From Baffinella frigidus (Eukaryota; Cryptophyceae; Cryptomonadales; Baffinellaceae), in contig MU646332.1 in NCBI GenBank assembly GCA_026770585.1, forward strand, positions 1,239,265-1,251,735: a stretch of DNA of 12,471 bases, written 5' to 3'. Within the stretch, counting starts at the first letter, position 1; every line of letters starts with the position of its first letter. A program made the position numbers and the translations under genes. The notes under the pieces are model-generated. The model was given only the letters and a program-made list of their open reading frames with translations, did not search any database and was not told the origin of the DNA. This document shows positions 1 to 6,856 of this stretch, piece after piece.

Positions 1-119
1 AGGGCGGTGGGTTCGCTGTTTCTCAGGAGAAATCATAGGAGAAATTACTATGGCGTAGGTAATTTTACTTATGGATCCTAATTAAATCGATTACAGCCCC
101 AAACAATGATGGGTGGCAC

Positions 120-184
120 CGTGATGATCGCGCATGCAGCGCGCACGAAGAACTTGTGGCGGTAGATTGTGTCCTCGGTGCAGA
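120..184 (-). pseudogene. Extra 65-bp copy (copy 1) of the NAA15 exon-8 3' end
   Basis: A second exon-8 fragment, again exactly 65 bp, ending at the same nucleotide as copy 2. Its donor side reads ACG then GTGCCA. The intronic flank at about 20-107 also resembles 575-647 (GGAGAAAT, then ATGGC..AGGTAATTTTACT, then TAATTAAATC.ATTAC), with an extra insert between 92 and 116. So exon and flanking intron were duplicated together. Confidence 0.78.
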
Positions 185-281
185 CCAAATCGAGGCCAGA
201 GCATGCGCCATTTCCTCGGGCGGCACATTCGACAACGAATGTGCCACCCGAGGAAATGGCTTGAAACAATCGTTGAATTGG
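185..281. mobile_element. Short palindromic element adjoining exon-8 copy 1
   Basis: It contains a 25-bp inverted repeat with one mismatch and a 4-base loop (207-231 and 236-260). The outer ends CCAAATC and GAATTGG are weakly inverted. It starts at the nucleotide where exon-8 copy 1 stops. Ends are approximate. Confidence 0.6.
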
Positions 282-307
282 TCCGCTTTACAGGGCTGGT
301 GTTGTAC

Positions 308-372
308 CGTGATGATGGTGCACACGGCACGGACGAAGAACTTGTGGCGGTAGATTGTGTCCTCGGTGCGGA
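308..372 (-). pseudogene. Extra 65-bp copy (copy 2) of the NAA15 exon-8 3' end
   Basis: This repeats the last 65 bp of exon 8 (649-713), from the [12 protein letters not shown] codons to the donor, which here reads ACG followed by GTACAA. A few substitutions are present (A-C to V-C in the FVRA region). The upstream part of the exon is absent and replaced at 373 by an inverted-repeat element, so it is an exon fragment without an acceptor. Confidence 0.8.
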
Positions 373-552
373 CCACACGAGGCTATCCATGCGAACCGAA
401 TAAAAGGACATTTTAAAATTTGTGGGGAAATGATCACGTTTCCGTACGGATGTCCGTACGGAAACGTGATCAAATGCTGACTTTGGCGTGTTTCCTGGGC
501 AATAATCCAATAATTAACTTGTGAATCTGTTCGCATGGATAGCCTCGTGTGG
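373..552. mobile_element. 180-bp MITE-like element with perfect 24-bp terminal inverted repeats
   Basis: Arms 373-396 and 529-552 are perfect inverted repeats of 24 bp (CCACACGAGGCTATCC...). Flanks repeat GA (371-372 and 553-554). Removing the element and one GA rebuilds CGGTGCGGAGGAGTG, as in intact exon 8 (704-719). Near the centre is a perfect 20-bp palindrome with a 2-base spacer (431-450, 453-472). No coding capacity, so a non-autonomous DNA transposon is the likely origin. Confidence 0.82.
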
Positions 553-648
553 GAGGAGTGTCATTATCATTGTTCCAAAAGAGAAATCACAGGAGAAATT
601 TCTATGGCAGAGGTAATTTTACTGATGAATCATAATTAAATCAATTAC

Positions 649-771
649 CGTGATGATGGCGCACGCGGCACGGACGAAGAACTTGTGGCGGTAGATGGTG
701 TCCTCGGTGCGGAGGAGTGCGATGTAGGAGCGCAGCGTCATCTTCCGCATGCAGTACGAGTGGAAGTCGAA
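649..771 (-). CDS. NAA15: NAA15 exon 8
   Basis: Forty-one codons starting [16 protein letters not shown] after AAGCAG, ending [11 protein letters not shown] before GTAATT at 648. FDFH.YC(M/L)RK(I/M)TLRSY is one of the most conserved NAA15 blocks. The next family block (a Y-L-K-L-D-like helix, then a charged linker) is not seen between 1 and 648 and presumably lies off the edge. The last 65 bp of this exon are copied twice more at 308-372 and 120-184. Confidence 0.88.
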
Positions 772-3700
772 CTGCTTGCGGGTTGAGGAGTTAGGGGTTT
801 GGGTGAGGTGTTTGGTGTTTGGGGTTTAGGTTTAGGGTTGATGGGGAAGTGTTGAGGGTTCGGGGTTTGTGGTGTAGGGTTGAGGGGTTGGGGTCTGGAG
901 TTTGGGGTTTAGGGTTTAGGGTGTAGGGTTTAGGGTTTAGGGTTTAGGGTCTGGGGTGTAGGTTTTGGGTTTTGGGGTGTAGGGTTTAGGGTTTAGGGTT
1001 TAGGGTTTAAGGTTTGAGGTTCAGGGTCCAGGGTTTAGGGTTTAGGGTTTACGAATTAGGAATTAGGGTTTAGGGTTTGGTGTGTAGGGTTTTGATTACC
1101 TGGTCCTCAACGATGTCCGTGAAGTGCTTGTCCACCTGCACCCACGTACCAACCACCCCACACGCGTCAGCCACACATATTCATTGACACAGATTGACAC
1201 GTATTGACAGCCTAGCGCCATGTTTCACAGAAAACTGCATGATGCGCTGTGTCGCGTGCGTTGGAAATGGGAGGGGAGGGGAGGGGGCGCCGTGGCTCCC
1301 GCCTCAGGATGAGGCGGGCGTGGGGCGCGATTGAGGGAGCGAGATGTGCCTCAGAAAGTGTCAGTGAAAGGTAGGTTTCTCGTCAACGAAACCGGTTGCC
1401 CGGAGACGTCAGATAGGGAGTTTGGAAAATAACCATTCATCATAGGCCGCTCAACGCCCCTCTCCCCACACCCTCTCCCATCTCGAACCGCAGCTCAACA
1501 ACATGGCGCGGATCACTCCACGTTGGTATCTGCAGTTTCGAAGCAAGATGGGGGAGCACACCTGTCAGCAAGGTCCATCTTGCGCGCTACCTCGCACTCA
1601 TCCGACGCCCGGGCAAAGTCGCCCGCGTGCTTGTAGATGCGCGCCTTGGTCAGGTGCAGGTCGATGACCGTGGGGGTGTAGGCGAGCGCGCGGTCGAGGT
1701 GCGAGAGAGCCTTGGCTGAGTCGCCCGTCCGGTCGAAGTGGTTGGCAAGGTACTCCAAAACCTGCCCGGCGCGCCGAGGAAAGGCGTGTCAGGCAGCGCG
1801 CTGGTCCCGTCCCGAGGTCATGCGGCGTGCGGCGTGCGTTGGAGATGGGAGGGGGAGAGGGGGGGGACGCGTGGACCGCCTCGAGATGAGGCGGGCGTCG
1901 GGCGATCACGCAAGAGCGAGATGTGCCTCAGAAAGTGTCAGTGAAAGGTAGGTTTCTCGTCAACGAAGCCGGTTGCCCGGAGACGTCAGATAGGGAGTTT
2001 GGAAAATAACCATTCATCATAGGCCGCTCAACGCCCCGCCCCCCCGCCCCCCCCACACCCCCTCCCGTTTCCAACCGCACGAGAAAAACAGAGCGGTATA
2101 GCGCTCTATAAGTTAACAGGGCAACTTACTCTGTAAGTTGTCAAGGTAACTTACTCAATAAGTTGAAAGGGCAAATTACTCCGTAAGTTGGCAGGACAAC
2201 TTACTCCGTAAGTTGACAGGGTGGCGGGAACGTACCCAGAGGATGGTGACGGGGGGTTCGATGGTGTCCTCGCCAGAGAGCTTCTGTTCCTTCTCGAGCA
2301 TCGTGAGGTTCGAGAGCATCACCTCCTCCATCAGCTTCACCTTCTCCGCAACCTACGGGGGGCAGAGTCCATTAGGTCCTTGAGCTTTTCATTTCTCCCA
2401 ACATAGCCCAACACCACGCCCTTCCGTAGAAAGAATCTGCCGAAAAAGAGTGCGCGGGGTCAGCCGCATGTTGCGGGTGGCGCCCTGGTGCGTCGTCCGG
2501 GCGAGGCAAGAGGGTCGAGGGCTCCGAGCCGCGGTCTCCTCGTTTTCGTGCAAGGCCCGACGACCCCACGCTACAAAGTACCCTGATAGTTTCACCTGGT
2601 GTATCAGGACCTAGACAGCCGTATATGGCTGATATATCAGTAAGACCCACGCTGTCACAATTCCTGGAATCGCCACAGTGTACACCCAGGAAGTGTTGGG
2701 GATGGGAAGGGCGGATGGAGGGCGCCGTGGCCCGCCTCGGGATGAGGCAGGTGTCGGACGCGCACAGGGGGGGGAGCGAGACAGGCCTCAGAAAGTGTCA
2801 GTGAAAGGTAGGTCTCTCGTCAACGAAACCGGTTGCCCGGAGACGTCAGATAGGGAGTTTGGAAAATAACCATTCATCACAGGCCGCTCAACGTCTCTCT
2901 CCTGCGATCCTCACCTAGAGGGTTCCCCACCTTCCTCTAGAGGGTCTGGCGCCGCAAACTGCAATCCTGCTGTGGTCCTGTCGTGTTGGATTCCAATACG
3001 CCGTGGTCCAAATCCCCGCATCTGACGATGGATCTGGCCACTTTTGGCAGCCCAACCGTGTCGGTTGGCGTATCAAAACGGGCTTCCAATCCAACGCCTT
3101 CAATTCAACCCCTAAGCGGATTTCAGCAAAGGGCAGGCTCCAGTGTGCAGCACCTGGAGATTCTGCCGCCACGCTGCACTAGGGAAGATGCGGCACACCA
3201 CCCCTACGAATCGCAAGGTCCAATCTTGACGTGTACCAGGCGGGGGTGGGGCTTGGGCGGGAGTCTAAAGCTCCTTTGAGGGTCGGTCAGAGAGTGCCGG
3301 TTTGTTCTCTCGTCACACAACAGTGAGAGAGGCGAACCTGGTAAAGCGGCTTAGAGTTGCTTTACAAAGATGACACAGTAGGGCCATACGGCACCACACC
3401 ACCCCTCCGAATCGCTGGGTCCAACCTTGATACGGACCAGGCTGGGGTTCTGGGGGTACTACCCCGTGTAGGATGGTCGGAGTGACTTTACACAGTGACA
3501 TGCACTACAAGGAGTGGGGCGGCGAACCTTGTAAAGCGGCTTGACATCCGAGAAGAGAGAAGGGATGCCCTTCCGCAGGAACGGCTGCACGTACCTGATT
3601 CAGGGTTCAGCGTTTAGCGTTTATTTGCACGTACCTTTTGCACGTGCCTGCTCCCAACCCTCCCCACGTCAGACATCCCCCAACGCCAGACTACTTCACA

Positions 3701-6322
3701 CACACACCCAAGCCAGACTAGACTGTTCCCAACCCCCCCAAATCAGGCACACCCCAAAGCCAAACAGCTACCAACCCCCCCAACGTCAGACACCCCCCAA
3801 AGCCAGACTTCTCCCTACCCTTCAACCTCAGACATGCTCCCCCCAAGTCAGGCATGCTGTGGGTAGTGTGGAAGGGTAGTATGGGAACCTTCGACCACAG
3901 CACTGCACATACGTATGTACCCAGTGGTATTAAGTAAAACTCAGGAAACTCAAGACATGCTCCACACGCGTCCCTCTGCCACGCCCGTGCGTGCACACCA
4001 CATTTCCAGGTGACTTGGATTCCTGGGGCCAGGTCGGGGAAATTGAGGAAAATTGGGGAAATTCCGCCATGGTGTGGCATGCCACGCGTGGGTGTCGCAA
4101 TCTTGAAATAACCTCCATTCCCCAACACGTGTTGCAATTTCTGCACTTGCCTCTCCCCGATCCCACATCCAAGCCAAAAAGAAATCTCAACCCCAAATAA
4201 TGAAACGCGAACCGCGAGATTGGTGATAGGTGAGGTCCTGTACCGTGATGCGTTTCAGTGTGAACACGCCGGGTATTCCCGAGGCAGGAGAGCATGTCTC
4301 GGATGTCTGGGAGGCGAGGGACGTAAGGGGATGGGGAGGCGGGGGCAGAGGGGGAGGAAATCTGCACCCCAAATAATTAATCGAGCACTGCGAGATTGGA
4401 GGTAGGTAGGTCCTGTGCCGTCATGCGTTTCACTTCGCGTATTCCCGAGCAAGGAGAGCATGTCTGGATGTCTGGGAGGTGAGGGGCGTGCGGGGATGGG
4501 GCAGAGAGGGTGTGGGCATCTAGATTATTAAGAGAATATACTTTGGAGTCCTCATAACCCTGATAGGCCCCCTGAGAGCCTAGATGCGGTCTCAGATACC
4601 CACATGGGGTGGACCGTTTGAAGGCAGGGCAGAAGGGGCACACTGTGAGTATCTAGGCTCTCAGGGCACGTGAGGACGCAAGGTTATGAGGACGTAAGGG
4701 AGTCACATACCGTGCGAAGGCAGCCTTGAAGCGGTCGCCAGTGAGGAAGTCGAGGGGCATGCGCTTATGCGAGAAGCACCGCGGATCCTCCTTCGCCATA
4801 CCCGCGTACATTTCCCCCAGCTCCACTTCCTTTTCTCCCGAGATCGCTCCGACGTCGCTTCCGTACCCCCGGGAAGACAGCAGGCCCTGGGGTGTGGGGT
4901 GTGGAGTTTGGGGACCGCCCATCTACACACACGCATCGGCACACGCGTCGCACGTCTGTACTCACTCCTCTGTATTTCCACGGATACCTCACCGTGCGGT
5001 CCCGAACGAGAGCCCCATCCCTACCCACCAGCCATCCCAAGTGGCTCAAATAGTGCCCTGGGAAGTCCTCGATTTTACCGTGGATCGGGGTCGGATCCGA
5101 CCCCGATCCAAGGTAAATTGAAAATGCCCCAGAGCACTATTTGAGCCACCTCCAAGGGCTGGTGGACCTCTCCAAGCCTGGACCGGACATCAGAAGCATG
5201 CATGGGGCGATTGCAGGGTTGCGGTGCGTGGCTGGAGGGGCATGGGACGTGTGGGTAGCTAGGTTCGAAGGGCACCTAAGGATGCAAGGTTCTAAGCACT
5301 CCAGAGTAGATTCACTGAGGCCGGGGGGGGGTGGCTCAGACGGACCTCGTGGTAGGCGAGGTTGTCGGAGTTGATGGCCAAGAGCGCTCGGTACATCTTC
5401 TCGCCCTCATCCAGCTTCCCCAGCCTGTTCCGCAACGCACACCCCACGTCACCCGTCTGTCTTGCAAGAATTCGGGCAGCGCTGCTGGCTCTCCAGCGTT
5501 GTTGTGCATGGGACAGCATGATATAGATGTAGCAAAAGGCTGGGTGGGTGGATCGAGGGGATCACGGCAGGTCGACAGGGAGGGTGGTGAGTGGGAAGCT
5601 GTGAGGGAGGGCGACCTGAGGAGGATGGCAGCGCGCTTCTCGCGGAGCGACATGCGGTCGAGCACCAGCGCCTCGCTCCTGTTGAGGTGCACCAGACACG
5701 CCTCCAGGTCCCCGTTCTCCTCCATGAGCTGCGCCTTGTACATGAGCATTTCAGAGTGCTCGTAGTCCGCCGACTTGACCTCTTCCAGAGTGCCCTCGTA
5801 CGCCTCCAGGATCTGCATCGCCATGCCGAGATCCCCCGCGACGTGAGTCGCCACCGCGAAACCGATCCACGTGTTTCGGTTCTTTGAGTTCAGCGTGAGC
5901 AGCTGGCGCCGCGTCTCGGCAAAGCCCTGGAGCTCACGCATCTGGATCTGGAGAAGGGAGAGGTCGCGAAGGATCTGGGTGTTGTCCTTGTCGCGCTTCA
6001 GGGCCTGCTTGTAGCATTTGATCGCCTCCTTGTAATCGCGGTCCGAGCGATAGAGCAGCCCGTACACGTGCCAGCACACGTGGCTCGTGAGGTTCTTCTT
6101 GAGCCCGAGGCGCACATGCTCATACGCTTCCACCTTCTTCTCCAGACAGTTGAGCGTGAGCCCCTTCATCGCCAGCGTCTCGCCATGGTCGGGGAACTTC
6201 TTCAGGATCGAGTCAGCCGCCTTGAGGCCCTTCTTGTACTGCTTGGTCTCATAGAATTTGACGATGGTCTTGAAGACCGTGCCCTCTTTCTGCGGAAGAA
6301 CCTGAGTGCTGACAGACGCCAT
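649..6322 (-). CDS. NAA15: NAA15, NatA N-acetyltransferase auxiliary subunit (multi-exon, C-terminus off the left edge)
   Basis: NAA15 is the TPR-repeat scaffold of the cytosolic NatA complex: it wraps the catalytic NAA10 subunit and docks it on ribosomes so nascent chains are acetylated after Met removal. Eight exons on the minus strand, in family order, are 5616-6322, 5346-5424, 4711-4886, 3528-3594, 2236-2352, 1562-1761, 1100-1135 and 649-771. Junctions are GT-AG and phases agree, except between exons 6 and 7. Conserved landmarks include [58 protein letters not shown] and [16 protein letters not shown]. About 501 codons are present; the family is usually near 850-900 residues, so the C-terminal third or more is outside. 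The ATG at 6322 starts the conserved N-terminus and follows a G/C-rich 5' leader. A segment of about 55-60 residues between exons 6 and 7 was not found. Family assignment is secure; intron edges are inferred from family alignment and splice consensus. Confidence 0.9.
783..1092 (-). repeat. TTTAGGG-type array filling NAA15 intron 7
   Basis: About 310 bp of degenerate TTTAGGG, TGTAGGG, TTTGGGG and TCTGGGG heptamers on the plus strand. They occupy nearly the whole intron between exon 7 (ends 1100) and exon 8 (starts 771). In the gene's sense strand this is CCCTAAA, the same orientation as in the GLRX3 intron. The splice sites are GTAATC and AAGCAG. Confidence 0.92.
1100..1135 (-). CDS. NAA15: NAA15 exon 7, 36-bp micro-exon
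   Basis: Twelve codons, [12 protein letters not shown], lie between TGCAG and GTAATC. They match the family piece (E/D)KH(F/Y).DI.(E/D)DQ that directly precedes FDFH, which is the start of exon 8. Phase 0 at both ends joins exon 8 correctly but does not fit the phase-2 end of exon 6. The assignment rests on motif order and exact splice sites because the exon is very short. Confidence 0.78.
1256..1496. mobile_element. Intron-resident inverted-repeat element, copy 1
   Basis: About 240 bp with imperfect terminal inverted repeats of about 22 bp (GTGCGTTGGAAATGGGAGGG at the left; inverse of CATCTCGAACCGCAG at the right). A core of about 110 bp, from CTCAGAAAGTGTCAGTGAAA to CATAGGCCGCTCAACG, is nearly identical in the copies at 1835 and 2690. 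It lies between NAA15 exons 6 and 7. Confidence 0.8.
1562..1761 (-). CDS. NAA15: NAA15 exon 6
   Basis: This 200-bp exon begins [19 protein letters not shown] after GGGCAG and continues through [16 protein letters not shown] to KMDLADR. It contains one complete TPR and the near-invariant K(A)RIYKHAG motif. The donor is GACAG before GTGTGC at 1561, phase 2. What should follow (a conserved stretch of about 55-60 residues) is not recognisable before exon 7. Confidence 0.9.
1835..2079. mobile_element. Intron-resident inverted-repeat element, copy 2
   Basis: This is the best-preserved copy: the left end GTGCGTTGGAGATGGGAGGG pairs with the inverse of CTCCCGTTTCCAACCGCAC at the right. It has the same orientation as copies 1 and 3. 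It sits in the NAA15 intron between exons 5 and 6, with a 25-bp tandem repeat between it and the donor. Confidence 0.82.
2108..2221 (+). repeat. 25-bp tandem repeat of palindromic units
   Basis: About four and a half units of the form AACTTACTCCGTAAGTTGACAGGG, each with an inner AACTTAC/GTAAGTT inverted pair. It lies 14 bp from the 5' splice site of the NAA15 intron between exons 5 and 6. Both strands of a unit carry GTAAGT, a consensus 5' splice site, so it could compete with the true GTACGT donor. Confidence 0.85.
2236..2352 (-). CDS. NAA15: NAA15 exon 5
   Basis: The exon is exactly 39 codons, starting [13 protein letters not shown] after a CCGTAG acceptor and ending EPPVTILW before a GTACGT donor at 2235. 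The EPP(T/V)T(L/I)LW end is a family signature that in other NAA15 proteins leads straight into V.YYLAQH. Here the intron falls between W and V, phase 0 on both sides. Confidence 0.88.
2690..2905. mobile_element. Intron-resident inverted-repeat element, copy 3
   Basis: The core at about 2786-2893 matches copies 1 and 2 almost base for base. The left end (GTGTTGGGGATGGGAAGGG) is diverged and the right inverted repeat is not preserved. It lies in the NAA15 intron between exons 4 and 5, same orientation. Confidence 0.78.
2986..3095. mobile_element. Probable small palindromic element in NAA15 intron 4
   Basis: TTGGATTCCAATACGCC at the left pairs imperfectly with GGCGTATC...TTCCAATCCAA at the right, and a CCAACCG/CGGTTGG hairpin lies near the centre. 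This suggests a degenerate MITE; ends are uncertain. Confidence 0.4.
3190..3542. repeat. Diverged tandem duplication that includes a 5' splice site
   Basis: Copy A (3190-3352) and copy B (3386-3542) share CGGCAC, CACCACCCCT.CGAATCGC, GGTCCAA.CTTGA, ACCAGGC.GGGG and the end GGCGAACCT.GTAAAGCGGCTT. In copy B that end is the last 15 bases of NAA15 exon 4 plus its GTTCGC donor. Copy A is therefore an intronic decoy of the exon end and donor. Confidence 0.75.
3528..3594 (-). CDS. NAA15: NAA15 exon 4 (67 bp)
   Basis: A short exon missed by ORF-length criteria. After an AATCAG acceptor one base completes Arg, then the frame reads [20 protein letters not shown] and YK, matching the family block between the PLDFL motif and the EEL helix. 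The donor is AAG followed by GTTCGC at 3527, phase 0. A duplicated copy of this donor and the last exon bases lies at 3331-3352. Confidence 0.85.
3648..3857. repeat. Degenerate C-rich tandem repeat
   Basis: About five irregular units of roughly 41-45 bp built from CCCAACCCCCCCAA, (G)TCAGRCA and CCCCAAAGCCARAC. It fills part of the NAA15 intron between exons 3 and 4. The overlapping open frames are Pro-rich reading of the repeat and not genes. Confidence 0.7.
4181..4513. repeat. Tandem duplication in an NAA15 intron, period about 176 bp
   Basis: Copy 1 (4181-4356) and copy 2 (4357-4513) share GAAATCT..ACCCCAAATAAT, CGAGATTGG, AGGTCCTGT.CCGT.ATGCGTTTCA, GTATTCCCGAG, GGAGAGCATGTCT and GGATGTCTGGGAGG. 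Copy 2 is shorter by small deletions. No coding content is seen. Confidence 0.8.
4548..4693. mobile_element. 146-bp inverted-repeat element next to the NAA15 exon-3 donor
   Basis: The left arm starts GTCCTCATAACCCTG and reaches CTGAGAGCCTAGAT; the right arm is its inverse, ending GCAAGGTTATGAGGAC at 4693. Half-copies of the same sequence occur at 5251-5296 and 12291-12340, so this is a dispersed family. The right end is 17 bp from the GTATGT donor at 4710. Confidence 0.75.
4711..4886 (-). CDS. NAA15: NAA15 exon 3
   Basis: The 176-bp exon starts [11 protein letters not shown] after CCCCAG and runs through [19 protein letters not shown], the highly conserved PLDFL/PLNFL block of NAA15. It ends at a strong GTATGT donor (4710) in phase 2. 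An inverted-repeat element ends only 17 bp inside the following intron. Confidence 0.87.
5041..5149. mobile_element. 109-bp near-perfect palindrome (hairpin element) in NAA15 intron 2
   Basis: The left arm from GTGGCTCAAATAGTGC pairs with the right arm ending GCACTATTTGAGCCAC. The inner TGGATCGGGGTCGGATCC pairs with its inverse around the centre at about 5095. Only a block of about 11 bases and a few single positions mismatch. It would fold into one long hairpin in DNA or pre-mRNA. Confidence 0.82.
5251..5296. repeat. Half-copy of the 4548-4693 element family
   Basis: GTGGGTAGCTAGGTTCGAAG then GGCACCTAAGGATGCAAGG matches the right arm of the 4548-4693 element with several substitutions. It lies in NAA15 intron 2, just downstream (minus strand) of the exon-2 donor. 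Confidence 0.6.
5346..5424 (-). CDS. NAA15: NAA15 exon 2
   Basis: This 79-bp exon encodes [15 protein letters not shown] and on to NLAYHE, a TPR helix pair matching the family stretch that reads LGRLEEA...YRGL. The acceptor AACAG at 5425 completes the Arg codon split by intron 1 and restores the frame. The donor is CACGAG followed by GTCCGT at 5345, phase 0. An upstream AG (ACAG before ACGGGTGAC) opens a longer frame but breaks phase with exon 1. Confidence 0.85.
5616..6322 (-). CDS. NAA15: NAA15 exon 1 (residues 1-235)
   Basis: Carries the N-terminus and the first TPR helices. Residues 81-114 (from [10 protein letters not shown]) have the typical TPR spacing with a W/Y/A pattern, and further helical hairpins run to residue 235. 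The exon ends CTCAG before GTCGCC at 5615, in phase 2. The open frame continues past this point, but the extra residues are low-complexity, rich in Ser and Pro and unlike the family, so they are read as intron. Confidence 0.92.
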
Positions 6323-6613
6323 CCTCGAGCCTGGCCCTCAAACTCCTCACCAAAACATGCGACCGCCTCCCGATGATCCTCTGCCAAGGCACGAGCGGAT
6401 CCGTCAACTTCCCGACGGCGTCAACTTTATCCGAACAATTTTAGGGGGTTGGCTTTTGCCCACTGTTTGTTTCGATTTCGACCGTCGCACAGGGGGAAAT
6501 GGATCGAGACATATCCTCAATATAGTGTCTCTTTGCCTGAAATATTCTGAGGAACAGGCTGGTGGGTTGTCGCGCGTCTGTTCATCGTGAGTTAACCCCC
6601 CACGAAGAAAAAG
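6323..6613. promoter_or_regulatory. Divergent (bidirectional) promoter and both 5' leaders of NAA15 and GLRX3
   Basis: The two start codons face away from each other across 291 bp, leaving one shared regulatory region. No clear TATA box is seen. On the minus strand it contains a CCCCCTAAAA motif (near 6439-6449) resembling a plant telo-box. A diverged inverted copy of the region lies at 11201-11477 and keeps that motif and several blocks, for example around CACCAGCCTGTTCCTCA and GCAAAGAGACACT. Confidence 0.7.
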
Positions 6614-6856
6614 ATGACCATGGCCAAGGTGGGCAGCGTTGCGGAGCTCGACGCGCTGACCCGCAATGGCGAGCTCCCGACTGTGGTGCACTTGTGGGCC
6701 TCGTGGGCGCCGATGTGCACCCAGACAGAACAGCTGGCGACTCGGCTGGCTAAGGAGTGCACGCGCGTCAAGTTCGCGAGCGTCGAGGCCGAGGAGGCAG
6801 AGGACATCGCCGAGAAGTATGAGATCAGCTCCGTGCCCGCCTTCGTCTTCCTCCAG
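6614..6856 (+). CDS. GLRX3: GLRX3 exon 1 (thioredoxin-like domain)
   Basis: The exon is 81 codons, ending FVFLQ before GTCCCA at 6857. Read-through gives 16 residues unlike the family and then a stop, so splicing is required. Intron 1 (6857-6932) is only 76 bp and has no obvious repeats. Confidence 0.9.

Noticed and set aside
3541-4367. Long open frames on both strands between NAA15 exons 3 and 4
   Set aside because: They read through C-rich tandem repeats and duplicated intron sequence; composition is Pro/His/Thr-rich with no domain.
5431-5519. Longer NAA15 exon 2 starting upstream (including [14 protein letters not shown])
   Set aside because: The AG sites there do not keep phase with exon 1 or match the family; AACAG at 5425 does both.
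5591-6376. Plus-strand open frames opposite NAA15 exon 1
   Set aside because: They are antisense shadows of a high-GC coding exon with clear family homology on the minus strand.
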